Shown: in pieces, positions 25,696-39,035 of the stretch
Numbering within the stretch: the first letter of the stretch is position 1
Layout of the letters: each line of letters starts with the position of its first letter
DNA from: Carettochelys insculpta
Lineage: Eukaryota; Chordata; Testudines; Carettochelyidae
NCBI RefSeq assembly: GCF_033958435.1
Contig: NC_134138.1
Span: 186,593,298 to 186,657,297 of the forward strand
Direction of reading: 5' to 3'
DNA length: 64,000 bases
Notes under the pieces: generated by a model
What the model was told of the DNA's origin: nothing
The model's database searches: none
What the model saw: the letters and a program-made list of their open reading frames with translations, nothing else
Position numbers and translations under genes: made by a program

Positions 25696-26359
25696 TCTGT
25701 AATGGATTTATTTGCATCTGTGCTGCTTTGTTGCTGTTTCTGCTATTTGAGGGAAAAAACTATTTTTTTGAAACCAACACTTCTCCTAATCTAGTTCCAG
25801 AACAATTCTGCAGGAATCAGATCCTTAGCTGATATTAACTGTCGTAGCTCCACTGAGGAACTGTCTTTAGTCTCTGGAATAAAAGCGATCTCATTTAGAA
25901 AGAAATTACTATTTTACCCAAGGTATCGTGATTTTGTGGTATGATCCTTCCCCATGTTCCAACCTGCAGACTTGAAAACTTAGATCTCTTACATGTAAAG
26001 TTTTGAGCCACACATAAAAGTAGCTTGAACTCTCACACCCGTGTACTTTGAACTTGTTTGAGAACCCTTCCTTGGAATGCAGTCAAGAGAAATAATGTGT
26101 CAGAGATTTGACTGCATTCTTATTACTGGAAACACCCTCATTAATGGCCAGATTCCATTCATATGAAAACTAATGGAAGGATTCCCAATGATTCAAAGCC
26201 GAGCTATGCGAGTTTATGTAAGCTGACTGGCTGCTCAGTTTAATCACCTGTTTGTGTAGTTCTCCTTTCTTCTTTCAGGTATGGGCTCTTGTTTATATTA
26301 AAACATGAATATGAAGGCCATATCAGGCCACATAACTATCTCTTCCTCATCAGCTATGG

Positions 26360-26638
26360 CAGGGGCCAGCAACCTTTCCCAGGCAGAGTGCAGAAATTTG
26401 ACTTTTTGACCTCTATGTACAGTCCAAGTGCCAGTGATACTTTTTCAAGTCACTAATAAATTAAGATACGGAGCTTTACCATTTAGGTAGCGGTTGGTAG
26501 CATTAGCTGTTCTTTTGTGAATCCACAGGTGATATGGCTCTGAGCAAGCTCCCAGCTGCATGAGGGAGGAGGGGCATGCCACTCGCATGCACCTCGCATG
26601 CCACTCTTGGCACCTCTGCTGGGGATTGCTGACCCCTG
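26360..26638. mobile_element. hAT-type MITE, 279 bp
   Basis: Termini CAGGGGCCAGCAACCTTT and (complement of the right end) CAGGGGTCAGCAATCCCC. The flanks AGCTATGG (26352-26359) and AGCTATGC (26639-26646) match at 7 of 8. A second copy in opposite orientation lies at 61083-61721, with high similarity through the 'gctaatgctaccaacc' region. Confidence 0.8.
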
Positions 26639-26904
26639 AGCTATGCCCTCATATAAGGCACATAAATACAATAGCCTCACTCAGAGATAGAGAGAAGTTT
26701 TCCCCACTCCTCTTTTCACAGATTTTTATCTTATTTTCTCATCCTTGGCATCATGTCTTCATTCTGCTCTTTAGGCTGGAACAACCTACTATCTTCATCC
26801 CCATTTTTAAGTAGCTTTCCTTCAAGCACTTTAGCTTCAAATTCCCCCTTAAAACTTTCTCAGCCTCCCTTGGTTGAACTACTCCTCAGTACTCATTCTA
26901 CTTG

Positions 26905-27175
26905 AACTTGTAACAGAGATAGCCATGTTAGTCTATATTCTATCCAAACAAAAAAGCAGTCCAGTAGCCCTTTGAAGACTAACTAAATAATTTGTTAGGT
27001 GGTGAACTTTCCTGGGATAGACCCACTTCTTCAGACCATAGCCATACCAGAACAGACTACAAGAGTCTGTTCTGGTATGGCTATGGTCTGAAGAAGTGGG
27101 TCTATCCACAAAAGCTCACCACCTAATAAAGTATTTTGTTAGTCTTTAAAGTGCTACTGAATTGTTTTTTTTTTT
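26905..27175. mobile_element. Head-to-head foldback repeat, Penelope-like with hammerhead-like core
   Basis: Two copies of one repeat meet head to head. The inner arms, 27015-27058 and 27064-27107, are 44 bp and perfectly complementary around a 5-base centre (acaag). Outward the arms diverge but still align ('ttagtctttaaagtgctact', 'ggactgcttttttgttt'). Read outward, each arm gives ctgaagaagtgggtctatcc...aaag...cacct, that is CUGANGA, a stem, then GAAA or AAA. This order resembles the hammerhead ribozyme core found in the terminal repeats of Penelope-like elements. No reverse transcriptase is present. The class assignment is inference. Confidence 0.6.
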
Positions 27176-27775
27176 ACTTGGACTTGAATTTTCCCCTATC
27201 TTTTGTTTACACTGGTATTAGACTACAACATCTTCTGGAGGAGAGAAGTTGTTTTCTGGAGTAATGTTATCCAGCGCCAAGAGTCTGAAGACTTTTAGTC
27301 AAGAAAAGTGGGATTTATCCTAAGTTGCGGGTACCGTTAGGCAAGTCTCTATTTCTCCATGCTTCAATCACCCATGCTCTATAGTGCTCACCCACATTTG
27401 TAAGGCAGTTCAGCCATACAGACAAAAACCATGAGATAAGACTAACTATTATTTCTAATTATTCATTGTATAAAGCAAATTTTACATGTATAGTGCTATA
27501 TAAATTGTACTTCATAATAATTTCAGAGATGCAAAAGTTCTGGCTGCCTCACTAAGTATTTCTACCATTTGGACTCTAGTATTTCAGGAATTATTTGATG
27601 TAATCTGGTCAAGCTTTGCATTTAGAGAAATCTGAACAGGACCCATAGAAGTCAGGAAAAAGTATTTCTGAGGAATCTGATCCTCACATTCAAGTCAATG
27701 AGAGCTTTACCAAAATAAAGCCACGATCATGTACAAATGTCTTTCACAAAAAACATTCAGTCCTGTAACACCTTA

Positions 27776-27925
27776 AAGACTAACACATTTATTAGGTAAT
27801 GAACTTTCATGAGTAAGACCCACTTCTTCACTACCAAATAAATAAATTTGTTAGTCTTTAAAGTCTATAGAACTGCTTGTTTTTTGTGAAGCTACAGACT
27901 AACATGGCTACCCCATGAGACTAAA
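27776..27925. mobile_element. Second foldback repeat of the same family
   Basis: The minus-strand reading of 27776-27832 gives tgaagaagtgggtcttactcatgaaag...taataaatgtgttagtctttaagg. It is followed directly by the plus-strand 'aaataaatttgttagtctttaaag...gcttgttttttgtgaagctacagactaacatggctacccc'. The arrangement is again antisense body plus sense tail. The first C of the CUGA box is lost here. Confidence 0.55.
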
Positions 27926-28310
27926 TAGCCTTCCAAAAGATATCCTCTCCGTGTGACAATAATAAATGAACACCTGACCTAACTTACTGATTTCCTGCTA
28001 TTAACTGTAATGGCATGATGATGATGACACATTTATGGAATGATATATTTACTGTCCAGAACAAGATGCTGAGTTACTGGATGCTTGGTGTTGTACAAGA
28101 TACAAGAGAGAGACATCCTGTAGAGCTTACAGTCCAAAAGCCATATTCTTCAGTACTTACTCATGTTGAATAATACTTCCTCACAACAGACTGACATCAA
28201 AGAGACCACTTAGCACTACAAATTATGGATCAGGCATGCAGAATGTAGCCTGAAATAAAGATTTCACAGTTTAAATAAGGATCCCAATCACATAAGATGT
28301 CACATTTTTA

Positions 28311-28340
28311 TTGCTATATGCAGTGTTGCTATATGCAGTG
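28311..28340. repeat. 15-bp perfect tandem duplication
   Basis: TTGCTATATGCAGTG occurs twice in direct succession (28311-28325 and 28326-28340). It looks like a recent slippage event. Confidence 0.85.
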
Positions 28341-28879
28341 TTTGAGGTCACATTCAGAGCTCCAAAAGTCTGATTATAAGCATGTATACCCATATACCAC
28401 CTGTTCCAGAGAAGTCTTTCCAAGACCTAAAGAGCCATGATGAAAAAAAATATCAGTTGTCACTGCCTTGCGTGAGCTTTTGTGACACAGCAACAGCACA
28501 CCACCCTGAGATGGAGCCCACTAAAATTTAAAAATTATTTTATTTAGATTGTGGTAAAACAAACAGCAGCTAGTAACTAGATTGTATTAGTGCACAAATT
28601 GTTACAGATCTCTGGCCTTCTAGAACTTTGTGTTTCTCAATATTCTTTCCACCATTGATACCAACTTGTCGGCAGCAGAAGGGACAAAACCTGGATACTT
28701 TGGCTTGTTCATGTGTTAGTAATAGACGTCCAATGACATGAAGATCGTCAGTGCAGATTCCATGCAGCAAAGAGCAGTGTGACACATATGCTCCAGCCAG
28801 TTCATTACATTATCATCTTTGATTCACCCAGACTGAATTCCAGTCCTGCAGTAAATGCTGGAATTTATACAGGGATCAG

Positions 28880-29800
28880 AATTAAGGTACTAAAGAATGA
28901 CTGTAGGAGAATTCATATGATCTGATGCTGAAAAGGGATGAGTATTCTTACACACCTCTCCAGCTGTTTCAAGAGAAGCTGCAGGTGCTGAGTGCTTCAC
29001 CAGAGCAGACCCATACACAAAACATAGAAAAAAAATGGGGCCCTGCAGGGAAGGGGTTAATGCAGACTGGAGAGAGCCCATACAACACCCCAGCCAATGA
29101 GGAAAGAGTTCCTGGAGGAGCCAATCCAATGGCAGCTTGCTGGAACAGCCTTGGGTATAACTAGTTGCTCAGGGGAGGTGCAGGATCAGCTCCCAGTACC
29201 AGCCACGATCTCAGTGCTGGGGAGGCAGGGAGACGTTCCAGCCTGACTCCTGCCAGACTGCTGGTCCTGATGCAGAGCCCTGAAAAGTGCAAGGTGTCAT
29301 GGGGAAGTGGCCAAGGGATTGAGATGCAGTTGAAGGAAAGAGGAGGAGGGCAGGACAAGGCTGCTGCCAGAGGTTCCCTGGGCTGGGACTCAGGCCTGCC
29401 CGCTTCTCTGAGTCCCCTCTCTTCCCTCACCTACACCAACCCCCTTGTACTGCACCTAGCCACACTAGGGGTGACGTATATGAATTGTGGCTTGCTCCTG
29501 AGAGGAGGGGTGAGATGGAGGCTGCAGTTGACTGCAATGGAGGGTGCACAGGGACAGGATTGCAGAGATCGAGACTAGACTAGAGTGGGCACTGCTGGAG
29601 GGATACTGCAATCCAAGGGATGAAGTGGGTCCAGAGACGGGAGTGAATAGAGCAGGGAGCAGCAATCAATGACACACGTGCCTGGCAAAGGTGCCCTGTT
29701 GAAGATACAGCTAATTTGCTGACCAACCACCAGGAAGTGCCATATGCTGAGTTTGCTCCATGGCAGGCCCTCGGAGGGGAAGGCATAGCTACATGAGAAT
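28880..29800 (+). repeat. Unidentified GC-rich interspersed segment, possibly LTR-derived
   Basis: The region changes abruptly to GC-rich sequence. 'gaaggggttaatgcagactgg', two CCAAT-like boxes ('cagccaatgagg', 'agccaatccaatgg') and 'ttgggtataactag' suggest an LTR U3 promoter layout, followed by purine-rich sequence of the kind seen in turtle LTR retroelements. No second LTR, primer-binding site or coding sequence is visible. A weak call by style only. Confidence 0.3.
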
Positions 29801-30239
29801 GGGTGAGTTTGTGGCTAATAACATACTGTAGTCCAATGTTGTCAAAGCTGAGAAGATAGTCATCACTAGGTGGATATAGCCTTCATCCTAAACAGGGGAC
29901 CAAAGCATGGAGGTGATAGACCTCAGAATCATGCCACACAGACACTTGTGAGAGGCTCTTACTCAGCGTTCACATATATCTCAGCAAAGACCCCTGTTGA
30001 AGGTAACTGGAGTGTGGAATATCCTGAGCCTGTAGAAGGGTGCTCTGTCAGCTGCAGTGATTTCTGAATGGCTACAGTTGCAGGAGAAGAGTGGTGCCTG
30101 CAACACATTGTTTCAAGAACTTTTCTGCAGGTGCAGGACAGTGTGGGTGGGGGAGGTAGTGCTATCGCTGTCTTCAGGAATGAGACAGAAGGCCAAATGA
30201 TAAGCCTCTGGATGCTCTCTGTTTGCATATGCTTCATAG

Positions 30240-30620
30240 ACACTGACTCGATGGGTGGTCTAGGGCTCGAGCACCCACTCAAAAAATAGGGTGTACCCAG
30301 CACTCCGGGGATGGATTCTTCTTTTGTGGGCCCTGGCACCCAGACCATGGAACCTGGTGCCCAGACCCCTGAAGCTCAACCTGCTGCTCTGCCCTGAGGC
30401 CCTCCCATTACTCAGCCTCTTTTCCCCAAGGTCCTGGCCACTGAACGATGCCCTCCCTCCGCACTTGACCTCTTCCTCCCAAGGCCCCACCTCTGCTGAA
30501 CCCCTTCCTGAAACCTTGCCCACCACTCACATGTTGGGGAGAGGTGGAGAGGAGTACCCACCCACAAAAACAAAACTCAGAACCTGCAACATGCTCAATA
30601 GACACTTGTTAAGGCCTAGC
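30240..30620. repeat. GC-rich repeat segment, unclassified
   Basis: Starts 'ctagggctcgagcacccactc' and ends 'gagtacccacccacaaaaac', weakly inverted termini around a C/T-rich core. Probably a MITE; no target duplication found. Confidence 0.3.
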
Positions 30621-30629
30621 TACTAAGTT

Positions 30630-33600
30630 TTCTGAAGATAATGTCTGCACTGAACACATTTCTTCCAACCATCACAGCTTCTTTCTATAGACAACACTGC
30701 GCAGGTATCATTCCCACAAGACAATTGACCAGAGTACAACATGCCTTTATTATTAAAGAAAACAATAAGATAGGAATAAGAAGCTCAAAAGCTTCTTCCC
30801 AGAAATACCCACTCCTAGGAGTTCATTGGACTGCTCAACCGGCACCCTGTCCTTTCTTCCCTCTTTTATAGGGAAGTGGTGTCAATGCAAGCCACCAAAG
30901 ATTTTTTCCAGTAGGATCAACGCTAATCGGGTAGAATTTTGTAAGTCACTTACAGTAGAATTTTCCTCTGTTGCTAAACATCTTGGTTTGGACCAAACAC
31001 TTGATTTAACACTATTTAACACAGCTTAACATCAGTTCTAAGCTAACCCATCAACCACACACCTTGTTTGGAACAAGAAATATGTAAACAGGCAGCAATA
31101 GAGACCCCTGCAAAAAGGAAACTGAAAAAAATTGAGAGGGTAAAGAAACTAGTTTAATTGAAACAAAATGATTAAAAGCAGTACTTTTCTTCTGCATTGT
31201 AAAATCTCAAAGTTGTGTTAAGTCAATGGGCAATTGTAAACTGTTGTAAAAAACACCTTTTGTTCAAAGTTGTAAAAAAAAAACCCCTCAATTCCTGAAG
31301 CATTCATGGCTGTGAGGTTCTACTGTATTCTGATATCACAATAATGTACACAAAACACACACCAGTGCTGAAAATATGGCCTCATTCCTCTGTCACCCGG
31401 TAAGTATGGACTGAGAAGAGAGCTGTTCTCGCTCCCCGTGGAGTCAATGGGGATTCTTTCATTGATTTCAGTGGGACAAGCAGGAGGCCCAGGAGGGAAG
31501 AGACCCAGGTTACTAAGAGCATGTCACATCATGCAGTATTATCTAGGGTTACTAGTTGCTAATCACATTTATTTAATGCCTTTGGGCCAAGTGTCTTTAC
31601 AAACATATAAATGTGGATCTACTCTGAGAAGTGATTCTAAAAATGGTACCACAGGGTCACAGGGGGCTTTGTATTGTGGTGGCTCATAAGCTCTGGACTC
31701 AGATTATCAGATGTTTTTGTGTTTGCTAGTTTAACATACTAATCCTAATTTCTGAGACTCATCACTGGTTTGTCCCTCTTCAGGTCTCATCGCCAATCAT
31801 TTAGATTCTCTAGGACAATTTCTGCCTTCAGTGATACCTTTAAAAATCCACTGCTTTCACTGGCTGCAGCAAAATTCAGCTCTGCAGTGATATTTGGCAA
31901 ACACTTCTGTTTCTGATGCAGAAAACAGCACTTGTATAATCCAGCCCATTTTCTGATAACTGGTATGAACTTCTCAACAGTTACTCCCACAGGTGAGCAT
32001 TTGTTCACACATGTGACTTAAACGTAGGTAAGAGACTCACAGGCTGACCTTGAAAGAGCAATAACAGCTAAAAATCACATTTTTTCTAGCCTCCTGTATC
32101 CAAAAGACTCTTCCTGTCAAATACATGCCTGGTCACAGTCATCCATAACCTTAGCTGTCCTCTCCAGGCTGCTCTGGCTGAACATTCCAGTAGCTGTGCT
32201 GCCAGTTTCGTCAGCAGGCCCACTGCCCTGGGCTCTCGTTTCATCCACTGTGTCCAGGACCCCTGGCTCAGTTAGCATCCTCGTCCCAGGACTAGGTGAA
32301 GAGGAATCTGAGGGAGTAGGGGAGGGTTTGGTTGTTTGGTCTCGGGGGTTTTTTGCATTTACCACTGCACAGTTTCGGACATGCTGTTGCAATCAAGTTA
32401 TTGCCTAACTAAGTGAGCATTCTCACCCCCTACAACACGAGGAGTTGAACAAGTGGTTTCATTGCTTTAGTGAAAGCCCCCTGAGGTAACAGATTGAATA
32501 CCATCACGGTCTGCTACTGCCACGTTTCTCCAGTTCTCAGATGGAGACCTTTTATAATTTGAGAGCATAGGGGTACTGAGCTTTGTCTGGGTCCAGTTTT
32601 ACCTGCATGTTCCCTTGGAATATGGTGAAATTTATGTCCACACAAAATATCATTGTAATTATAAACTAGTTTATCAACTTTAGGTGCAAAGTGGGGTTGT
32701 GACCCTTATGGACTCAGGGACTGTAGAAATGAGCTTACCGACCCCTAGTTCAATCTCTACCACTCTGTTCATCTTCTCCCTCTGTTTCCATGTTGACCCC
32801 TACACACCAAATTCCTTTTCCATCCTAGCTTACCACCCTCTTCTATCTCAAGAACATCATCTTCTATTCAATGAAAAGACATATTAACTCGAACTTGTTC
32901 CTTGACCCTCTGAGCTTCTTAGTGTATTCTCTAGTACTATTCTTCAATTGAAAGCTCTTTGGGACACATCAAATTTTGTGTCCTTTCCATATGTTGTTAA
33001 CATATTGGGAAAGCTTAATTAATAGTCATCAATCCAGGGCTAGAGGCAGGAGATCTTCAGAAAGTGCCCAGGAGATATCTCCTCTAAGTTTCATGGGGAC
33101 TGGGTTTGAACTGAAGTACAATGTCAGCCCCTGAGATGGGCAGAGGGAAGTCTCTTTCTTAGGGTTGGTTGCAATGTATAAACAGCCTCATGGTTGCCAG
33201 GAACTGATGTTCTGAGGATAACCTAAGAGACTGCAGAGTAGCTGTTCCAACAGATTTGAGGTGGCAAAATCCTTGTACCATGCAAACCCAGGCTTAAAAG
33301 TTCTAATGCTCTGGAATGAGGGACAAGGCCTGTTAATGTCCTGCAGTAGGTCTTGTCACAGAAGAGAACCACTCGGCTTGCTAGACAGAATAATTTTTGT
33401 CTGTTTTTTGGGTAACCATAATTTTAGATGTGCCCCCTTTTTTGATCCATAAGATCTAAGGTCTCAGAAGCCCATAGCTTTCATTAAGACTTTCTCTGTT
33501 TGCCTTGACTGCATGCTACAGTTGGCTGTTTGCACACTGATCATAAAAGAGACAGAGCTTACAGACCACTTGCTGCAGGAGAAAACGGCATCCATTCTGG

Positions 33601-36600
33601 TCTTCTACTCCTAAGTCCTATTTGCCAGACTTTGTTTATACTCCAGGCGTCCCATACCCTCTTCTGGGTAAGATGAAGAAGTTGGCAGCTTTCCGTTGGA
33701 TTGCCTCAGTACCCATGTTTGCTCCACAAGTTTTTTCTCTGTGTTGTTGAGGAATATCGTGCTCATGAGAAAATGAACAGAGGTTTCTTCTCCAATTGGG
33801 ATACCGAGGCAACTAAGGTTAGAGGTTCACAGTAACCATGAGGTGCTTTAAGTTGGGAGTTGCCAAAAATGGTGCCTAACAGTTCTAAAGTGCAAAAGCT
33901 CCCCCCCCCACAACTCCCAACCCTTGGTCACAGCCCAACATTTACACAGTGGAACAGAGTTCTCTTTAAGCAAAAATACTCTTTGCTGCCCAACTTTCTC
34001 ATTTCTCATTACCTTCATGGGAAGTCCATGAGGTGGGCTCAGGAACAGCAGTCTGAGTGTAGGAGGAGATGGTGCTACAGACCAAAATGCTGAGGTAGGA
34101 AGGATTGGGCAATCCAAGCTCTCCATGCAGGATGGGAAGGCTTGTGGACATAGAAACCCTCATACCATGGTCAAGAAATCTTTCATCCAGGGAAAGGTAC
34201 AGTCCAGGCTGCTGGCAGAGATGACTAAGTGAAAATCTCCTGTTGAAGAACTGTGGTGGGAATCAGTGAGGTAAGGTGTTTGGAGGAACACAGACCTCGA
34301 AGGCCTTACTGAGGTCTTCTGTCAATTCTCTATCGATAAATTGTTTATTTTATTCATTGTAGAGGAGAAGAAATGCAGAGTAATGGCAACGGAACAGAAC
34401 AACACCTCATATAATGCTCATTTGCTGTTTGATGAATGACAAAGTACAAATAAGTAATGCAGAGGCCTTTTACAAAAAAAATGCATACCTGAAAGATGAC
34501 ATCCCATAGCCACATGACTAGCAGAGCATCTGGGTGAGTGTTGACAGCTCCACCTAGGTTTATGTACTATGCGGTTCATACACAAGGAACTGGAAAGTGA
34601 TATGGGGTGACAGGGAAGTCCATGATGAAAACTATGGGAGCTGTAGACTAGTTTTAAGGTGGAAAAACTGGAGACCATTTTTGCAGAATCTGAGACTACC
34701 CTTACTGCCTAAAGCTCCCAAAGGAATAAAATGAACCAGGTTCAGACCCGTATTGTGCAAGTATTTCTCCATTAAATAATTGCAACACAAGCTAGAAGAT
34801 GGGGAGATCTAGTTTAGCTTTAGACTTTCCCCCAGCAAAATCTAAGCTTAACTTCATACACGTGTGAGATTCCATTAACCTCACTGACTGCGGCAGTACT
34901 ACTCAGACACTTAAATGCTTTGCTAGAACAGCGTCTCTGTCTTACATCTGGAAGTTCCTATTGTCCAGGCATTGAAGAGGCTGGGTGTGATAAAGGAATC
35001 TGGTGACTTTCTAACAAGAAGATGCAAGACTTACACCAGCACCTCATGCCAAACAATTTACTCAACAGTTAAACAAAGGGACCATTTGCAGCCATATGGA
35101 ATAGGTGGAAGGTCCAATGCTACAAGAGATTATAAGAATCTAGGGACGTAAGAGTAATTAAATAACAGATACTACAGCATGGAAAATTCTAATCTCCTCC
35201 CAGCATAAAGTGTGACAGGAAAGTCCTGGGAAACTGGTGGGACAAAACTCATTCTGCAAACATACTAGTGGGAGGAGAGGTACAAGGCCACATCAGGGCT
35301 CCACTTTCGTATTTGTTTTTTACACTGCTGTACTAGACTTCATTATAGAAGTACTTGAATTACCTCAACTAGCTTTGAAGTTAGGACATAATAAAAGGAC
35401 AGGTATAATTTGCATTTCCTTTGCTGTTTTTGTTCATCTGGATGTAGTTTCTGCAAGGCTGGTTTAGGGCAGACAACAGGTTTGACAGGCTTACATTGTG
35501 ATGATATCACCTCAGCAAAAGGGATGAAGCATTGTTTAACGAGCTAAAAGGCAGGATTCTGCAAAAGCAAAAACTAATTCTAGGTAAACCCCTTCAAATG
35601 AGGAAATCATGAGGGCTAATTCTCTTACTTAAACCAGTGAAAATCTCACTAAAGACAAGGACTTAGATTACTGAAAATCTAGTTTAAAGTGAAAAAATGT
35701 TTTATGCTGGCAATTTGCCAGTATCAGTTTTCTGTTAGGAGGGAACTACTGATGTGCACACAAGGAGAATGTTCTAATCCAAGAGGACAGTTACTTTGCC
35801 CTTTCTGTCTCCACACCTGTTCATTCTCTATTTCCTGTGTAAATTCCTGCCTCCTTCTTTGAGAGTGTATGGTCACACATCCTCAAGGCATTGTCGTCAG
35901 TCGTCTCCCGTCCCTTACTTCTGTCACCAAAGGAGACTAAATTTTATTATGAAACCCCAAAGAATGAACAAAATGCTATGCAGTGTTCTCTTCTGGCAGC
36001 CATTAAAAACAAAATAACAAAATGGTTATTATTATTAGATGTGCAGAGGAGTGTGTACAGCCTTGCCTTGACCAAAATAGTAATGTCTGCTTTGAATAGC
36101 CCTGCGCCTTGACCAAAGTAGAGCTCTGTAGCAGAGCAAGACGCAGGCCTGTTTCAAGCCTGATGCAGCCTAGGCATACAGGCAAGGCTTGGGGCTTCAA
36201 GAAAGGAGCGTACTTGCACAATTATGCATATTCAGCATAGTCCAGTATGATCATGCTTTGTGCACCAGGAGTAAACTGGTACATTTCTACTGATAAGCAA
36301 AGAGCAGATGCAGCCATAAAACCATTGACCAGGCATATAGTTTTGCAACATCCTGGGTAGCAGGATGTCCCCCAAATATGAGCTTGCTTGGAATATACCA
36401 TATGCTGCAAGCCTTTATGTAATCACTTGTAGTTATTTTTAGAATGACTAAGTTGAATATAAATATAGGAATAGATGGTCTAATCATTAGGAGGAGTTGG
36501 GCAAGCTAGACCCACGTACTTTGCTCTCTGCAACTAGAAGTGGAACTGTTCATTCTGGTGGATGCATTTAGGGTGCCTCAACACATGGGCAAAGAATGAG

Positions 36601-37890
36601 GCCATGACTTCCTGTCCAGCAATTGTAAGGCTGTAATGGGTGAACTGTATTGTGATTTGTAGAACTAAGAGCATGTACGTACATATCCTTAAGACTGAGT
36701 ATTTGGTGTATTGTCCTGTGGGTGAGTGTTACCATTCTGTCTATACTATCTATCCCATTGATAACTTTGTAGATGTATTGGGTTCTTCTTTCCTGTTTTG
36801 CTCTTAGTAAAGTTAAGATTGGTATTTCTCAATGATGTTCTCTGGCTCTCTTCATATCTGATAATTCAAATGTTTGACAAGATGTTAAGGTAACCTGTTC
36901 CTAATATGCTTAAAAGAGTTTGGGTTCAATACCAAGTCTTTAAAATGTCTATGGTGGCATGAAATACATGCTTGCTTAAAGGGGTGGCTCACTTAAAATA
37001 ACCCCAAGTATATGGGCAAATAATTTATTCCTTTAAGCATGCATGGCTACACTTTTCTGGGATATGTGGCAATTTTAGATGATTTCCCCATAGCTATAAA
37101 TAAACCTGATTTGTTTATAATTTACTTTTAGTACTTCCAAGAAAGGGAAGTAAGAAAAACCCTGGGAATTTCTGGACTTGACTGTCTGCCTACCATAATA
37201 CAAAGCATCATATTCTAATTCATTTGTTTTCTTTAAGCAGAGAAGGGATAATACAAAAGTAAGTCTTCCTATTCCCTGTGCTAGAGAGAAAATGTTCCCT
37301 GGTAACACAAAAAATGTATACACGAAAATAGGTCAACCTGGGCATTACTAGTGATTGCCTGGTTACAACACCTAGATATTATATTGCGTTAATTCACTTG
37401 GTACTTTTAACTGCTATTTTCAAGGAATACTGAGGAAAAAAAATTATTTTAAAAAGAAAGAGTGTATTCAGAGGTCTGACAGCTTGCTTGTCCCATCATG
37501 AAAGCTTCTTAAGACATTTTGGTGTGCACTCTGGTAAGCATGGTGAAACATGCCAGGGTATTTGCATTTAAAAACTATTTTTGACCTGCTCTGTTAATCT
37601 GAGGAGCTGGAAGGGAAGGTCTTGTTTTAAAGTGGGGTTCCACTCTGAATAGTACCGGTGGGAAAGGATCCCCTCCTTACACAACTTCCAACATGTATTC
37701 AAACAGACTTGCAAATGTTAGTAACTGAAGTGAACGTTTACTACTTCTTGTTCCTGTGAGCCATGCAGAGCAGACACTCATGAGTGAGAGGGCTATAGTC
37801 CATTCCTTCTTCTGCATCTGCACCAGAATTATTTACCTTCCATTAACTTTATAACCTTCTTGGCGAGGTAGTATTGTCAAAGTGTGTTAG
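30630..37890. other. Intergenic sequence without recognisable genes
   Basis: About 7.3 kb of AT-rich DNA with only short frames. One block, 'agtcaatggggattctttcattgatttcagtggga' (31441-31475), is a motif I know from diverged sauropsid repeats. I see no exon, RNA gene or complete mobile element here. Confidence 0.6.
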
Positions 37891-37899
37891 TTTCCCAGA

Positions 37900-38030
37900 C
37901 CTGAAAAAGAGCTCCACGTGGCTCGAAAGCTGGTGTTCCTCACCAGCAGCAGTTGATCCCTTAAAGATATTACCTTAGCCGCTTTCTCTTGCTAATCTCC
38001 TGGAACCAACGTGGCTACAACAACTCTGCA
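37900..38030 (+). repeat. Penelope-like repeat tail, second subfamily
   Basis: 'cctgaaaaagagctccacgtggctcgaaagctggtgttcctcacc' has the same design as the 27-kb repeats: a CUGA box, a GAGC..GCUC stem, then GAAAGCU. It is followed by 'taaagatattacctta' and a 'ctcctggaaccaacgtggctacaac' tail. The stem-box order supports a hammerhead-bearing Penelope-like origin; the core is mutated (CUGAAAA). Confidence 0.5.
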
Positions 38031-39035
38031 TATAGCCCCACTTTTTCAGATGGCTGTGACTCATGAGAAAGAACGAACCCCATTGCTTCCAGGATGCTAG
38101 ATTGAGCCTGTGATGTTGGCACATTAAAAGAAAAGGAAAATAAAACACCCCAAAACCCCTTGTTGCTTGTAAACAAAGCTTTGAAAGGCAAAGAGCAGAG
38201 AGGCAGCACGGTGTAGCATTGTACAGTCACTCTTTAAGCAGGACCATACTTTTAACATAAATTGGATGGCAGATTGCCGGTCCATTGACTTTAGATCATG
38301 CTGACAAATAAGAGGAGGAGCCTGGAGCATATTCTCAATATCCTATGTAGGGGAGAACATTTCATCTCTTCTCTGAGCAGCATTCTCTGGCCAATACCTG
38401 GACTTGTGTCACTGAGCTCCTGAAAAAGAATGTCCTTCTAGCTGGAGGGCCGGATGGGACAGGGCCTTCTGGGGCTTGAAAGGACAGCAGCAAGTATGCT
38501 TGAGGGGATCTCAAATGACAGCTCCACCTTTCAATTATTAAACCCTGCTAGTATCCTCAAGAGCAAGAAAATTCTCCAAAAACCTCAAAACTGTCACAAT
38601 AGCCGCGTCTACACTAGCTGGCTATTTCGAAGTAGCCGTGCCAACTTCGAAATAGCACCCGCCGCGTCTACATGTGCCGAGTGCTATTTTGAAGTTGAAA
38701 TCGACGTAAGGCAGCGAGACGTCGAAGTCGCTATCCTCATCAGGAGATGGGAATAGCGCTCTACTTCGACATTGAACGTCGAAGTAGGGCACATGTAGAC
38801 AATCCACGCCCCGCAACATCGAAATAGTGGGATCCTCCATGGCGGCCATCAGCTGAGGGGTTGAGAGATGCTCTCTCCAGCCCCTGAGCTCTATGATTGC
38901 GGCGTGCAGCAGCCCCCTAAAGCTCCCCATCCCCTTATTTCCTGTGCAGGAAGCTGAGAGCTTGTGCAGGCAACAGCACAGCCATGTGCACAGCCTGCAC
39001 GTCCTCAGTAGCCCCAATCCACCACCCTGCACCCC

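Noticed and set aside
28880..29800. A second LTR retrotransposon
   Set aside because: Promoter-like LTR features only; no partner LTR, primer-binding site or coding sequence, so it is listed merely as an unclassified repeat.
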